Notes under the pieces: model-generated
What the model was told of the DNA's origin: nothing
Databases searched by the model: none
The model's input: only the letters and a program-made list of their open reading frames with translations
Made by a program: the position numbers and the translations under genes
Shown here: positions 9,291 to 19,311 of the stretch, one piece after another
How positions within the stretch are numbered: position 1 is the first letter of the stretch
Layout of the letters: every line of letters starts with the position of its first letter
Source: Burkholderia ubonensis subsp. mesacidophila
GTDB taxonomy: Bacteria; Pseudomonadota; Gammaproteobacteria; Burkholderiales; Burkholderiaceae
DNA: 64,000 nucleotides
Assembly (NCBI RefSeq): GCF_002097715.1
Contig: NZ_CP020739.1
Span: 1 to 64,000, forward strand
Reading direction: 5' to 3'

Positions 9291-10181
9291 CTAGCCCGAC
9301 GCGCGCGGCCCCAGGCGTTCGGCGAGAAACGCGACGAACGTGCGCAGCGTGACGAACCCTTCCCGGTGCTGCGGAAAGATCGCGTTCAGCTGCAGCGCAG
9401 GCGGCGCGTAGGCGTCGAGCACCGGCACCAGTTCGCCGCTGTCGAGCGCCGTGCCGACGATGAAGTGCGGCAGCAGCGCGATGCCGAGCCCGGCGATGGC
9501 CGCGTCGCGCACGACTTCGCCGTTGTTCGCGACGAGCGGCCCCTGCACGTCGAAGGTCCGCACCGCGCCGTCGACCCGGAACTCCCAGCCGACCCGCCGT
9601 TCGCGCCCGTATAGCAGGCACACGTGCTCGCCCAGGTCCGCCGGCGTCGCCGGCGTGCCGCGACGGCGCAGGTAGGCCGGGCTGCAGCACGCGATCATGC
9701 GCGACTGCCCGAGCGGGCGGGCGATCAGCGTCGAATCCTCGGGCGGGCCGATGCGCAGCGCGACGTCGAAGCCTTCGCCGATCAGGTCGACGCGCCGGTC
9801 GGTCAGGTCGAGATTGAGCCGCACGGCCGGATGCGCGGCCAGGAACTCGGCGACCAGCGGCGACAGGTGCGTGATCCCGAACGACAGCGGCGCGCTGATC
9901 TTCAGCGAGCCGTGCAGCTCGGTGCTGCGCGCCACCATCGCCTGCTCGGCGTCGGCCACTTCGGCGAGGATCCGCTGCGCGCGCTCATAGAACTCGTGCC
10001 CCGATTCGGTCACGGCCAGGTTGCGCGTGTTGCGCAGCAGCAGGCGCACGCCGAGCGCCGCTTCGAGCGCCATCGTCCGCCGGCTGACGAACTGCTTCGA
10101 CAGCATCAACTGGTCGGCGGCAGCGGTGAAGCTGCCCGCATCGACCGTCGCCACAAAAATCCGGAGATCGCCCAGTTCCAT
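9291..10181 (-). CDS. LysR-family transcriptional regulator
   Basis: A 296-aa LTTR. The winged helix-turn-helix occupies residues 1-60 (SFTAAADQLMLSKQFVSRRTMALEAALGVRLLLRNTR), followed by a periplasmic-binding-protein-like effector domain. The ATG at 10181 has AGGTGG at ideal spacing and gives the standard MELGDLRIF opening; an ATG at 10217 would add 12 extra residues. It is divergent from the pirin gene, with about 130 bp between the start codons, so it probably controls that gene. The effector is unknown. Confidence 0.92.
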   Translation of the reverse strand: MELGDLRIFVATVDAGSFTAAADQLMLSKQFVSRRTMALEAALGVRLLLRNTRNLAVTESGHEFYERAQRILAEVADAEQAMVARSTELHGSLKISAPLSFGITHLSPLVAEFLAAHPAVRLNLDLTDRRVDLIGEGFDVALRIGPPEDSTLIARPLGQSRMIACCSPAYLRRRGTPATPADLGEHVCLLYGRERRVGWEFRVDGAVRTFDVQGPLVANNGEVVRDAAIAGLGIALLPHFIVGTALDSGELVPVLDAYAPPALQLNAIFPQHREGFVTLRTFVAFLAERLGPRASG

Positions 10182-10309
10182 ATTGTCCACCTGAATGTGA
10201 CAGTGATTATCTCTCATGCGATTTATTTGTCAATTCGATTGACTTAAGCTTCATCTCAACGATCGGCCGAGCCCACTTTCGCGGTTCGGCGACTTTGAGG
10301 ACAAACAAA

Positions 10310-11035
<726 letters not shown>

Positions 11036-11067
11036 TGTCGTGATACCCCGGATGCAGGATTCCGGCA

Positions 11068-11097
11068 AAGGCCCCGCAGCGATGCGGGGCCTTTTGT
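11068..11097 (+). terminator. Rho-independent terminator of the pirin gene
   Basis: Stem AAGGCCCCGCA / TGCGGGGCCTT with a GCGA loop and a following T-rich run, 33 bp after the pirin stop codon. It is the clearest intrinsic terminator in the window. Confidence 0.9.
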
Positions 11098-11260
11098 TTG
11101 GTTCTTATATGAAAGTGCGTCGTCTTGCTAGGTCAACGCCAGAGTCAGGCTCGACAGAAGGTTGGTTGCAGACTTATATCCGGCCTCATCGTGCAGGCCA
11201 AGCCTGCGAGCCATTCAGTCGCCTTCTGCATGGCTAGGCCGATGTCCTCGCAGCACGCCT

Positions 11261-11665
11261 CTAATTTGTGTCTTGATGCGTGCGGGCATCGGCGGGCGGC
11301 TGCCAGTTTTCTACCAACGACAACAGCCCCGGAAAGCGCACTTCGAGATCTTCTCGACGCAGCCGGCTCCGCCGTTCGAGCCCATATTGCCTCTGGCGGA
11401 TGACTCCGGCTTCCCGCAGGGCCTTGAAATGGTGGGTCAGGGAAGACTTGGGCCGGTCGAGACCGAACCAGCCGCAAGGATGGTCGTAGGCATCGGACTC
11501 CACCATCAGCTTGTGAACGATGAACAGTCGCAGCGGATCGGCCAGCGCAGCCAGAATGTTCTCGAGCCGCAGCTCTTCGACGGCCGGCTCTTCCAGCGGC
11601 GGCGGGAGTCCGGCCGGCGTGACAGGTGGCGTCCCTGCTCGGGGCTTTGTGGTTTCTTTCCTCAT
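11261..11665 (-). CDS. ArsR-type winged-helix regulator
   Basis: A 134-aa small regulator. After a 30-residue Pro-rich leader comes a winged helix: ENILAALADPLRLFIVHKL, then SSLTHHFKALREAGVIRQRQ as the recognition helix and turn, then the wing LERRSRLRREDLE. This is the ArsR/SmtB-like layout used by organic-signal sensors as well as metal sensors. The ATG at 11665 faces the MFS gene across a nested palindrome that both promoters share. It probably represses itself and the exporter. I see no Cys-rich metal site. Confidence 0.85.
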   Translation of the reverse strand: MRKETTKPRAGTPPVTPAGLPPPLEEPAVEELRLENILAALADPLRLFIVHKLMVESDAYDHPCGWFGLDRPKSSLTHHFKALREAGVIRQRQYGLERRSRLRREDLEVRFPGLLSLVENWQPPADARTHQDTN

Positions 11666-11687
11666 GGTGCGTCACACTATAGCACCT

Positions 11688-11732
11688 GTACGAGTTTCAT
11701 CGAACTAATGTATAGTTCGAAAAAACTCGTAC
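11688..11732. promoter_or_regulatory. Nested palindromic operator between ArsR-like and MFS genes
   Basis: Outer arms GTACGAGTTT (11688-11697) and AAACTCGTAC (11723-11732) enclose inner arms TCGAACTA (11700-11707) and TAGTTCGA (11713-11720). Both pairs are perfect. The outer right arm abuts the first possible MFS start codon, so binding would block both genes. Confidence 0.8.
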
Positions 11733-11744
11733 ATGAGGGTCGTC

Positions 11745-12962
11745 ATGCCGCTTTCTTCCGCTTCCGCTTCCGCACGCTCATCCCGCGTCGCCACTCAATC
11801 TCCGGCACGCATGTGGCCGGTGGCCTGGATGATCACAGCCGTTTTCATGCTGTCGAACTCGCCTACGCCGCTTTACGTGCATTGGCAGGAGAGGTTGGGC
11901 TTTTCCTCCGGCATGCTGACCGTGATCTTCGCGCTCTACATTGTCGGCCTGCTGGGCACCCTGCTGGTTGCCGGGCAGTTGTCGGATCACTACGGACGCA
12001 GGCCGGTGCTGCTTCCCGGCCTGCTTGCGGCGCTGATTGCCTGCGGCCTGTTTGCCGGCGCCAACTCGATCGTCATGCTCGCAGTAGGCCGACTGCTGGC
12101 GGGCGTCTCCGTGGGGGTCATCGTCTCGGCCGGCATGGCCGCGGTCGTCGACGCAGGCGGCCCCGAGCGCAAGCCCAAGGCCGCCTTGCTGGCCTCGATC
12201 GCCATGGTGTTGGGCGCCGGCCTCGGACCGCTGTTCGCGGGCGGGGCGGCCCAGTGGCTGGCGCACCCCGTGTCGCCCATCTTCGCCGTGGAGGCGCTGA
12301 TCCTGTTCAGTGCGCTGGGGGTGGCGTCGCGTTTGCCGGCACGCCGCAAGGCAAATGGCCCACTTCGTTTGCGTTTGCCATACGTGCCGGCATCCAACCG
12401 TCGCCACATCCTGGGTGGCATCGCCACGTTTGGTCCGGGCATCACCGCGACTTCGTTCGTGTTGGCATTGGGACCGTCGTTGCTGGCCCGGCTGCTCGAA
12501 ATCCGCAGCCCCCTGCTGGCCGGCGGCATGGCCTGCGCGATGTTCTTCACCGCGGTCGGCGTGCAGTTCGCCGTGCGGAAATGGCCAGTCGCGCGCGTCT
12601 TCACGGCAAGTGCGTTGGCCACGATCTTGTCGATGATGTGCCTTGTGCTGGCGATTCACGCTTCGCTGGTTCCCGCATTGATCGCATCCGCATTGCTTGC
12701 CGGCGCCGGGCAAGGGCTCGGGCAATTGGGTGGATTGACGCTGATCGGTCTGCACGTGCCCGATACCCATCGCGCGCAGGCCAATGCCGTGCTCAACATC
12801 GGCGGCTATATTCCAGCAGGCCTGCTGCCGGTGGCGACCGGCTATCTGATCGACCACGTGGGATTGGCACCCGCCGGGACGTCGTTTGCGCTGGTGCTGG
12901 CCGTCACCGCACTGGTTGGAGGCACTTGGGCGATGCGTCGGGCCGAACAGCCCGACGCCTGA
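11745..12962 (+). CDS. MFS-family exporter
   Basis: A 405-aa protein with 12 predicted transmembrane helices. The MFS signature between TM2 and TM3 is present (GQLSDHYGRRPVLLPG). The last third (GAGQGLGQLGGLTLIGLHVP) is typical of drug/sugar efflux MFS proteins. An ATG at 11733 is possible, but the one at 11745 has GAGGG spaced correctly, which I prefer. It pairs with the divergent ArsR-like regulator as an inducible efflux module. Codon use leans to GCC, GGC and CTG rather than the GCG/CGC-rich pattern of the neighbours, which suggests acquisition from another proteobacterium. The substrate is unknown. Confidence 0.88.
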   Translation: MPLSSASASARSSRVATQSPARMWPVAWMITAVFMLSNSPTPLYVHWQERLGFSSGMLTVIFALYIVGLLGTLLVAGQLSDHYGRRPVLLPGLLAALIACGLFAGANSIVMLAVGRLLAGVSVGVIVSAGMAAVVDAGGPERKPKAALLASIAMVLGAGLGPLFAGGAAQWLAHPVSPIFAVEALILFSALGVASRLPARRKANGPLRLRLPYVPASNRRHILGGIATFGPGITATSFVLALGPSLLARLLEIRSPLLAGGMACAMFFTAVGVQFAVRKWPVARVFTASALATILSMMCLVLAIHASLVPALIASALLAGAGQGLGQLGGLTLIGLHVPDTHRAQANAVLNIGGYIPAGLLPVATGYLIDHVGLAPAGTSFALVLAVTALVGGTWAMRRAEQPDA

Positions 12963-13245
12963 TCGTTCCGTTGTCGGGACGGGCATGCTTCTGATGCGGG
13001 GGCGACGAACCGGCCTGCCCGGTGTGGCTATCTGCGACGAAATATCTCGAGCGGGCGACCGCAACGGCCGACGCAACGCTGACAACACGCCAGCGTGCGT
13101 CTGCTATGCCGTGCGGAACAGACGTCCATACATGCGCCCAGGCACTGGAGCGAATGATTGCAAGCGGCCGAACGCCACTTGTTGTGGTCGGCCGAAGCCG
13201 AACCGGAGCGAACGATCAGCGTTCCCTAAAGCAGACGCTCACTGG

Positions 13246-13518
13246 TTACTCGGGCGGCAATTTGATGTCGGCGTTTGCATAGCCGCCTAATTGGTCACGC
13301 GCAAGCACGTGATGAGCACACTCAAGCCACTCCGGAAAAACTGCAGCGTCCATCGGTGCGCCCTGCCCATTCGGTCCACCCCAAAGAGCAAGGTTACCGA
13401 GAAGTGCGCCCACTACATCGGGCCTATCGAGGCGCTCCCACTCCCGCTCGAGAAACTCAAACATCATCAGATACGCTTGGCGCAGCGTAACGGCAGTTTC
13501 CATTGACAGTCGTTCCAT
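13246..13518 (-). CDS. Small hypothetical protein
   Basis: A 90-aa acidic, mostly helical protein without signal or membrane segment, starting MERLSMETAVTLRQAYLMMF. A TTG at 13539 would add seven residues. The ATG at 13518 has GGGAG only about 3 nt upstream, so the start is uncertain. The amino-acid mix looks protein-like, and an ordinary Trp/Glu-rich motif (FEFLEREWERLDRPDVVGAL) is visible. The flanking 280 bp on the MFS side holds no gene. Its size and composition would suit an immunity-type protein, but there is no toxin beside it and I assign no function. Confidence 0.55.
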   Translation of the reverse strand: MERLSMETAVTLRQAYLMMFEFLEREWERLDRPDVVGALLGNLALWGGPNGQGAPMDAAVFPEWLECAHHVLARDQLGGYANADIKLPPE

Positions 13519-13565
13519 ATCTCCCGCGGTTTCGGTCAAAAATTGGAGTCTAGCTCGACTGCCGG

Positions 13566-14342
13566 TCAGCGGCTGCGTTCAGCCCCGCCGTTGACCTGGA
13601 TCACCTGGCCCGTGACGTGCAGCGCATCGGGCGACGCGAGCCAGCCGATCGCATTCGCGATGTCGTCCGGCGTGCCCGCGCGGCCGTTCAGCGATTCCGC
13701 GATCTTGTCCTTGCGCTGCGCGTCCGACAGCGCCGCGCCGAAGAACTCGGTGTCCGCGACGAAGCCGGGTGCCACCGTGTTCACGGTCACGCCTTTGGGC
13801 CCCAGCGCCTTCGCGAGATCGGCGGTATATGGATGCAGCGCGGCCTTCGACGCGCCATAGCAGCCGACGCCCGAGCCGCGCAACGCGGCGATCGAGCTCA
13901 GGAAGACGACGCGCCCGCCCGGTTGGCGCAGATGCGGCAGCAGCGCTTCCGTCAGCAGCACCGCCGACAGCGTGTTCTTGCGGAAGTTGTCGGTCCAGCG
14001 GCGCGCGACGCCCGCGAGGCCGTCCGCATACGTATCGGGCGGAGCTTGCCGCAGCACGTGCCCGCCCGCCGCGTTGACGATCGCGTCGACCGTCGGGAAT
14101 CGCGCAATCAACGTGCGCACGATCGCTTCGACCTGCTCCGGCACCGCCAGGTCCGCGACCAGCGGCACCACGGCCGGCGCATCGGGACATGCATTGCCGA
14201 TCTGTTCGACTGCGTGTGCGAGCACGTCGGCGCGACGCCCGACGATCGCCACCTGCGCGCCGCGTTGCGCGAAATGGCGGGCGGTCGCGAAACCGATACC
14301 GGTACCGCCGCCGCTGACTACGGCTACCTGTTTCATGTTCAT
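13566..14342 (-). CDS. Short-chain dehydrogenase/reductase (SDR)
   Basis: A 258-aa classical SDR. The cofactor motif GGGTGIG is at 11-17. Ser149/150, Tyr162 and Lys166 (CYGASKAAL) form the catalytic set, and NAAGG at 90-94 is the usual NAG-type motif. Arg36-Arg37 after the second strand favours NADP(H). It oxidises or reduces an unknown alcohol or ketone. The gene lies 41 bp downstream of the CoA-transferase gene in the same orientation, so the two may act on one acyl-CoA or hydroxyacyl pathway. Confidence 0.9.
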   Translation of the reverse strand: MNMKQVAVVSGGGTGIGFATARHFAQRGAQVAIVGRRADVLAHAVEQIGNACPDAPAVVPLVADLAVPEQVEAIVRTLIARFPTVDAIVNAAGGHVLRQAPPDTYADGLAGVARRWTDNFRKNTLSAVLLTEALLPHLRQPGGRVVFLSSIAALRGSGVGCYGASKAALHPYTADLAKALGPKGVTVNTVAPGFVADTEFFGAALSDAQRKDKIAESLNGRAGTPDDIANAIGWLASPDALHVTGQVIQVNGGAERSR

Positions 14343-14383
14343 GCCCCGTGCGGAAAGTAAGAAATCCGTATCGATCGATGCGG

Positions 14384-15799
14384 TTACCACGTCGCGGTCG
14401 AAAAACCCAGCGCGCGCGCCGGATGCGCCCAACGCATCGGTGCGCCGTCGACCCGCACCGGCGCCCGCACGCGTTGCGCATTGCCCCAGCTCGTCTCCTC
14501 GATCCATGCGTCCAGGTCGACCGGCTCCTCGGGTCCGAGCAGCGCGCGCTCCGGCGCCTGCAGGCCGCCCGACGCCAGCAGCAGCGCCGTTCTCGCCAGC
14601 GATCCGCGCGTTCGCGTGCCCACGTTCGTCGCCAGCCGGCGCGTCAGCCCGCGAAGCACCGCGGCTGCAAGGAGATAGCCGGTGCCGTGATCGAGCGCCT
14701 GCACGGGCAGCGGAACCGGGCGATCCGCGCCCTTCACGCGCATCGCCGTCTCGACGAGGCCCGTGCTCGTCTGCACCAGGCTGTCGAAACCCCTGCGCCC
14801 GCGCCACGGCCCGCTCCAGCCATACGCGTCGAGCGACACGTCGACGAGCCCCGGGTTGATCCGCCGCCGCTCGTCGGCGTCGAAGCCGAGCCGATCGAGC
14901 GCATCGGGCCGGTAGCCGTGAACCATCACGTCGGCGTCGCGGATCAGGCGCCGCAGCACCGCGCGCCCGTCTCCCGATTTCAGGTCGACGCGCGCGGAAC
15001 GCTTGCCGAGCACGACTTCGGGAACCGTGTTCGGTTCGTCCCAGTGGATTGGATCGATGCGCAGCACGTCCGCGCCGAAGCCCGCGAGAAAGCGCGTCGC
15101 GACCGGTCCCGCGAGAATGCGCGTCAGGTCGAGCACGCGCACGCCCTGCAGCGGCCGCCCGGCCGGCACGGTCCACGGCGGCCGCGGCCCTTCGACGCTC
15201 ACCGCGTCGTGAATCAGCAAGGGCTCGGCCTGCACCGCGCGCCCCTGCGGATGACGGGCCCATTCGTCCTGCGTGTGCATCGCCGCCGCACAGCCGCCCT
15301 GTTCGACGACCGCGGCCTCGAGCTCGTCTTTCCGCCTGCGCGCGACCGCCTGCGCGACGGCCGCCTTGTCGAGCGGCGTGCCCAGCACCGCGAGCACGGC
15401 GTCGCGATGGTGCGGCGCATTGGTGTGCAGCCGGATCCAGCCGTCGGACGTGCGGTAGTCGCCCGCGATCACGTCCCACTGCGGCGGCACCTCCCAGCCG
15501 CGCGGACGCAGCGACGTGCCGAACCACAGCGACACGTAGCGCCGGTCGACTTCGACGACGGGCAACGCACCGTGTGCCTGCTGCACGAGTTCCGCGAGCG
15601 CAACGCTCGCCGCGCCCACCGCCGCCGACGCGAAATCGGTGACGGGAAAGGCGGACGGCAGCACGCCCGTGCCGGTGAACTTCAGGATGTCCAGACGATC
15701 GGCATCTCCGTTCAGCGCCTGCCAGATGTCACGCAGATAAGCGTCCGTGCATGCGCTGCCGGCCTGTTCAAGCGCCGATGTCGAAGCGGGTTCAGACAT
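14384..15799 (-). CDS. Class III (CaiB/BaiF) CoA-transferase family protein
   Basis: A 471-aa protein, longer than single-domain CaiB enzymes (about 400 aa). Residues 180-471 hold the canonical fold: PLQGVRVLDLTRILAGP opens the nucleotide-like domain and GRRGFDSLVQTSTG carries the aspartate expected to form the acyl anhydride. The N-terminal 170 residues look like a second, shortened CaiB half (YVSLWFGTSLRPRGWEVPPQ). The ATG at 15799 follows AGGAAAAG and an operator-like dyad lies just upstream. The substrate acid is unknown; the SDR gene follows. Confidence 0.88.
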   Translation of the reverse strand: MSEPASTSALEQAGSACTDAYLRDIWQALNGDADRLDILKFTGTGVLPSAFPVTDFASAAVGAASVALAELVQQAHGALPVVEVDRRYVSLWFGTSLRPRGWEVPPQWDVIAGDYRTSDGWIRLHTNAPHHRDAVLAVLGTPLDKAAVAQAVARRRKDELEAAVVEQGGCAAAMHTQDEWARHPQGRAVQAEPLLIHDAVSVEGPRPPWTVPAGRPLQGVRVLDLTRILAGPVATRFLAGFGADVLRIDPIHWDEPNTVPEVVLGKRSARVDLKSGDGRAVLRRLIRDADVMVHGYRPDALDRLGFDADERRRINPGLVDVSLDAYGWSGPWRGRRGFDSLVQTSTGLVETAMRVKGADRPVPLPVQALDHGTGYLLAAAVLRGLTRRLATNVGTRTRGSLARTALLLASGGLQAPERALLGPEEPVDLDAWIEETSWGNAQRVRAPVRVDGAPMRWAHPARALGFSTATW

Positions 15800-17551
15800 G
15801 ACTTTTCCTGATTCATTTATGGGATGAAAAAAGTCTATTCGCCGGTAACTTTGAGCGTCAATCTTGATTCGGCAAATCAAGATATCTTTTCATGCAACAG
15901 CCATTTTCCTTGCTGTATCGACCATTCATCAGAACCTCACGCGCGCCGTCCGGCGCGGCCGGACAGGCGACGGCAGGCCGGATCCCCGCCTGCCACATTC
16001 CTGAATGATTTTTTCGATTGCATTAGTTGCGGCCAGCCAATCACGCTTGATCGATCCGCGCGATGACGCGTGTCGTTTCAGGCTCGACGAATTGAATTCG
16101 TGGATTGAACACGAATCCGTTCACCGAGCGCGACCGCGCATGACGATGCGCGCGGGCCGCGCGTCCCTTCCCATTCCCGCCACGGGGCGAGATGCTGATC
16201 GACTGCGTGCGCGGCGACGACACCGGCAGCGCACCGCGCATTCAACGGACTGCCGTAACGGCGGCCGCATTTGCCACGCAACGCTTGATTAGATTGATCC
16301 GGCAGGCTGGAGCGAATCGCGACACAAGAATTCACCCGCATGCGAACGAGGTGAAAATCGATTATTCTTTCACTTCAATTACACATTTCTCTCGATTTTC
16401 TGAATGAAATGGAGCGGAGCGGCTAATTTCAATTACCGACAAGCAACCGTTGCTACTGCCGCTTAATGAGACCGTTTAGTATCCGACGACAAATGCAGAT
16501 CGCGACCGGCTTGATCGTCAGGCGCTTTTAAAGGAGTGCCACAAAAGTTCAACCGACGTCCGTCATTCACGCTTAATCAAATCGGCTTGCGTCAAGCCAC
16601 TGCGCCCTGGCCGATACAAAGACCGTTTCGACATGAATATGACGGAATCTACTCGATGAACCGGACCTGCTCGCATGCAACCCGCTTCCCCCACGACGCG
16701 GCGTCATGGCCGCGCATGCCGACCACCGGACGCACGGTCCCGGAACCCATGCACGCGCATCGCGCGATCGATCGCCGGACCGCTTGACAAGCCACGCCGC
16801 TTCGACGAATATGCGCGTGATACTCATCTGTATCATTTAAATACACGAAATTCTGCTTGCGCATGCTGGTCCGATCACTCGCCTTTCCGGCCGTTTTCGG
16901 CGGCCCGGGAAGGCAAGCAACGAATGCTCCGAGAGCAGCCACGTCGCAGGGCCCGTGAGAACCTGAGAGAAGACGCGCAACCGGGCAGCGTCTGGGGGCG
17001 AGGCAACACAACAACAGGGCAACGCCCAAGTCAGCAATGACAGCCTCGCCCCCCTGCCGGCGTCGAATCCCGCGGATCGCCAATCGTCGCAGCGGCCATT
17101 CCCGCCGGGTATTTCGACTTTCGGACATCTTTTCTGCCCTTCGTGCGCGAGATAGAGAAAAGCTCGCGTTTGAGGCTTTATCCGTTCTTTACTAAATGAC
17201 GATGCATGGACGCCCGCGCCTGCCGTGATCATGCCGCTCCCGTGATTATCCAAAGGCCGCGCGAATCCGGCGCGTGACATCGATGCATTGAGCGTATTCG
17301 AATATTCGCATCGGTCTTCCGCGTCTTGCTTCCCGCCCCCAATGGCGGCATTGCATCCTCCACCCGGTTCATCGGTTCACTTCTCTCCTCCGGATTTCAG
17401 GTGTCGTTTTTTATTTCATTCCGGCGCATCGTGTAAGATCCCCCCGCCCCAAGCGAGATCGAATATTACAAAAACAATCAAAACAATTACAATTACCTAG
17501 GCAACTGGCCAATCATCAGTAATTAAAAAGAAATCTACGGACTTTCACACC
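15800..17551. other. 1.75-kb region without a convincing gene
   Basis: The largest gap in the window. Apart from the palindrome at 15861-15883 I find no frame with protein-like composition on either strand. Parts are clearly more AT-rich than the surroundings, notably 16340-16640 and 17400-17550. The last 120 bp before the diiron-oxidase gene is the most AT-rich stretch and probably holds its promoter. The region could hide a small RNA or decayed genes. Confidence 0.6.
15861..15883. promoter_or_regulatory. Operator-like palindrome upstream of the CoA-transferase gene
   Basis: Perfect 9-bp arms ATCTTGATT and AATCAAGAT around a 5-bp spacer, 62 bp upstream of the start codon at 15799. It fits a dimeric repressor site; the regulator is not identified. 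Confidence 0.6.
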
Positions 17552-18676
17552 ATGCAAGAGGATATTGTGGTATCGCGTACCGCTGCCGGCCCGGCATGCG
17601 ACGACGCATGTCGAGGAGATGTGCTGGACGCCGCGTTGACGCTTCCGCTTCATCAGTCGATTTCGCTGCTTTGCGACACCGTGGACCTCGACGAGCGCGT
17701 CGAATCCCATCCGGACTGGAACCAGCGCCTGTTGTCCCGGGTTCGATCCGAACTCGGCAAGGCGCTCGATCAGCGCGACGAGCAAGCGCTGGAGGAAGTC
17801 CACGGGGCGCTGTTTGCGCTTTACGACCTGCACACGTGCGACGGCACGGAACCGCGCGCGATCAATCAGTTCAACCCGACGCTCACGCAGGTGCGACGCC
17901 ATATCGAACGCGCATGGCTCGACAGCGAAGGCCGGCGCCTGGCTGTCGCCGCCCCTGCCGCGCCCGATGGCCGCTCGATCGTCGAGGCGATCAAGCGCAT
18001 GTGGTCACAGCACCCGGTCGTGTCGCATCCCCTGTTCGACTTCCTCGAGAAAGAGGCATCGCGCGAGCAGATCGTGGCGTTCTTCCGGAGCGACAGCGCG
18101 CTTAACCTGCGCTTCTTCGACCTGCTCCTCTATGCAATGATCGGCGCGCGCAGCGAGGCGCGCAGCGAACTGGCGCAGAACCTGTGGGACGAAGCGGGGC
18201 GCGGCGACGCGGCGCAGAGCCACGTGAACCTGTTCCAGCATCTGCTGAACGTCGTCGGCGTCGGGCCGGCCGACGACAACCACGCGAGCGCGTTGGGATG
18301 GGAAGGGCTCGCGGGCCACAATCAGTTCATGCTGGCCTGCGTCAATCGCGCCCATTACTTCAAGTTGCTGGGTGTGATGGCGATCACCGAGCTGCTCGAC
18401 CCGGCGCAGTATGAAAAGCTCGTCAACGGGTGCAGACGGGTCGGGCTGGGCAGCGAAAGCGAATTGAGCTACTACGAGGAGCACATCACGATCGACGTCG
18501 TTCACGGCGACGGCTGGCTGACCAACGTGATCACGCCGATCGTCGACCAGTCGCCGGCGATCGCCGGCGACATCCTGTTCGGCGCTGCGTGGCGGCTGTC
18601 GAGCTGCGACGCCTACTACAGCGCGCTGCACGCCAGGTTGCTGGCGCTGCCGATGCTGCACGACCAGGCTGCCTGA
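17552..18676 (+). CDS. Haem-oxygenase-like diiron oxidase (iron-containing redox enzyme family)
   Basis: A 374-aa protein. Residues about 145-374 form a haem-oxygenase-like diiron oxidase (HDO) domain of the type seen in UndA, BesC and SznF. The ligand pattern is complete: Glu214 in LWDEAGRGD, His224 in QSHVNLF, Glu280 in AITELLDP, then His311-x3-Asp315-x2-His318 in HITIDVVHGD. Such enzymes use O2 for C-C cleavage or N-oxygenation of small amino or fatty acids. The N-terminal 145 residues are unrelated and unrecognised. The gene stands alone after a long AT-rich gap, without carrier protein or biosynthetic partners, so its substrate is open. The ribosome-binding site is weak. Confidence 0.85.
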   Translation: MQEDIVVSRTAAGPACDDACRGDVLDAALTLPLHQSISLLCDTVDLDERVESHPDWNQRLLSRVRSELGKALDQRDEQALEEVHGALFALYDLHTCDGTEPRAINQFNPTLTQVRRHIERAWLDSEGRRLAVAAPAAPDGRSIVEAIKRMWSQHPVVSHPLFDFLEKEASREQIVAFFRSDSALNLRFFDLLLYAMIGARSEARSELAQNLWDEAGRGDAAQSHVNLFQHLLNVVGVGPADDNHASALGWEGLAGHNQFMLACVNRAHYFKLLGVMAITELLDPAQYEKLVNGCRRVGLGSESELSYYEEHITIDVVHGDGWLTNVITPIVDQSPAIAGDILFGAAWRLSSCDAYYSALHARLLALPMLHDQAA

Positions 18677-18717
18677 CGCAGCGCCGCGCGCGATGCACTG
18701 CCGGGGTACGGCCGCGC

Positions 18718-19311
18718 TCAGGCGCGCCGTGCACCGCGCGGCTTCGGCGCGGCGCCGCCGTGCTCCTCGACCAGTTTCTTCGCGACTTCCCACGCATCCT
18801 GCGCGGCGTGATTGCGATCCCCCGCCACCGCCGCGATGGTCGCCCCGTCGAGGAGCATCACGATTTGCCGTGCCACGCGCTCGGCGGCGGCCGGCTCGAC
18901 GAGGTCGATCATCAGGCCCTGAACGAACAGGCGCAAGTTCGCCTTCTGTGCGACCGAGATGCGGATGATCTCGCCCGAATCGGAGTGAAATTCGGACAAC
19001 GCACCAACGAACATGCATCCCGAGAAATCGCGCGCCCTGAACCAGCGGCCATGCCATTCGAACAGTTCATGCAAGCGCTCGATGGGCGTTCCCTTGGTGC
19101 TCACCGCCTGCGTCATGGAGGCCAGCGCCTGGTGCGCCCGCTGCGTCAGGACTTCGGAAATGAGGTCGTTCTTGGTCGGGAAATTGCGGAACAGCGTCAT
19201 CTTCGCGACGCCCGACTCCTTGATGATGCGATCGGTGCCGACGGCGTGGTAGCCATGTTCTGCAAATAGGCGTGTCGCCGTATCGATGATGTCCTGTCGC
19301 TTCGTGCTCAT
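18718..19311 (-). CDS. TetR-family transcriptional regulator
   Basis: A 197-aa regulator. The HTH lies at residues 3-50 (KRQDIIDTATRLFAEHGYHA, then RIIKESGVAKMTLFRNFPTK), followed by a helical ligand-binding domain. The start at 19311 has AAAGG 8 nt upstream; the frame is open further but without protein-like sequence. It converges with the diiron-oxidase gene, so it is not obviously that gene's regulator. The ligand and targets are unknown. Confidence 0.92.
   Translation of the reverse strand: MSTKRQDIIDTATRLFAEHGYHAVGTDRIIKESGVAKMTLFRNFPTKNDLISEVLTQRAHQALASMTQAVSTKGTPIERLHELFEWHGRWFRARDFSGCMFVGALSEFHSDSGEIIRISVAQKANLRLFVQGLMIDLVEPAAAERVARQIVMLLDGATIAAVAGDRNHAAQDAWEVAKKLVEEHGGAAPKPRGARRA

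Noticed and set aside
13022..13282. Plus-strand ORF after the MFS gene
   Set aside because: No ribosome-binding site and it overlaps the more protein-like minus-strand ORF.
13566..15527. A 653-codon frame apparently fusing upstream sequence to the SDR
   Set aside because: The first 390 residues are the wrong frame of the CoA-transferase gene; only the SDR part is real.
16536..16787. Small plus-strand ORF preceded by AAGGAG in the 1.75-kb gap
   Set aside because: The GTG start overlaps the ribosome-binding motif, and the sequence shows no protein-like signal or family.
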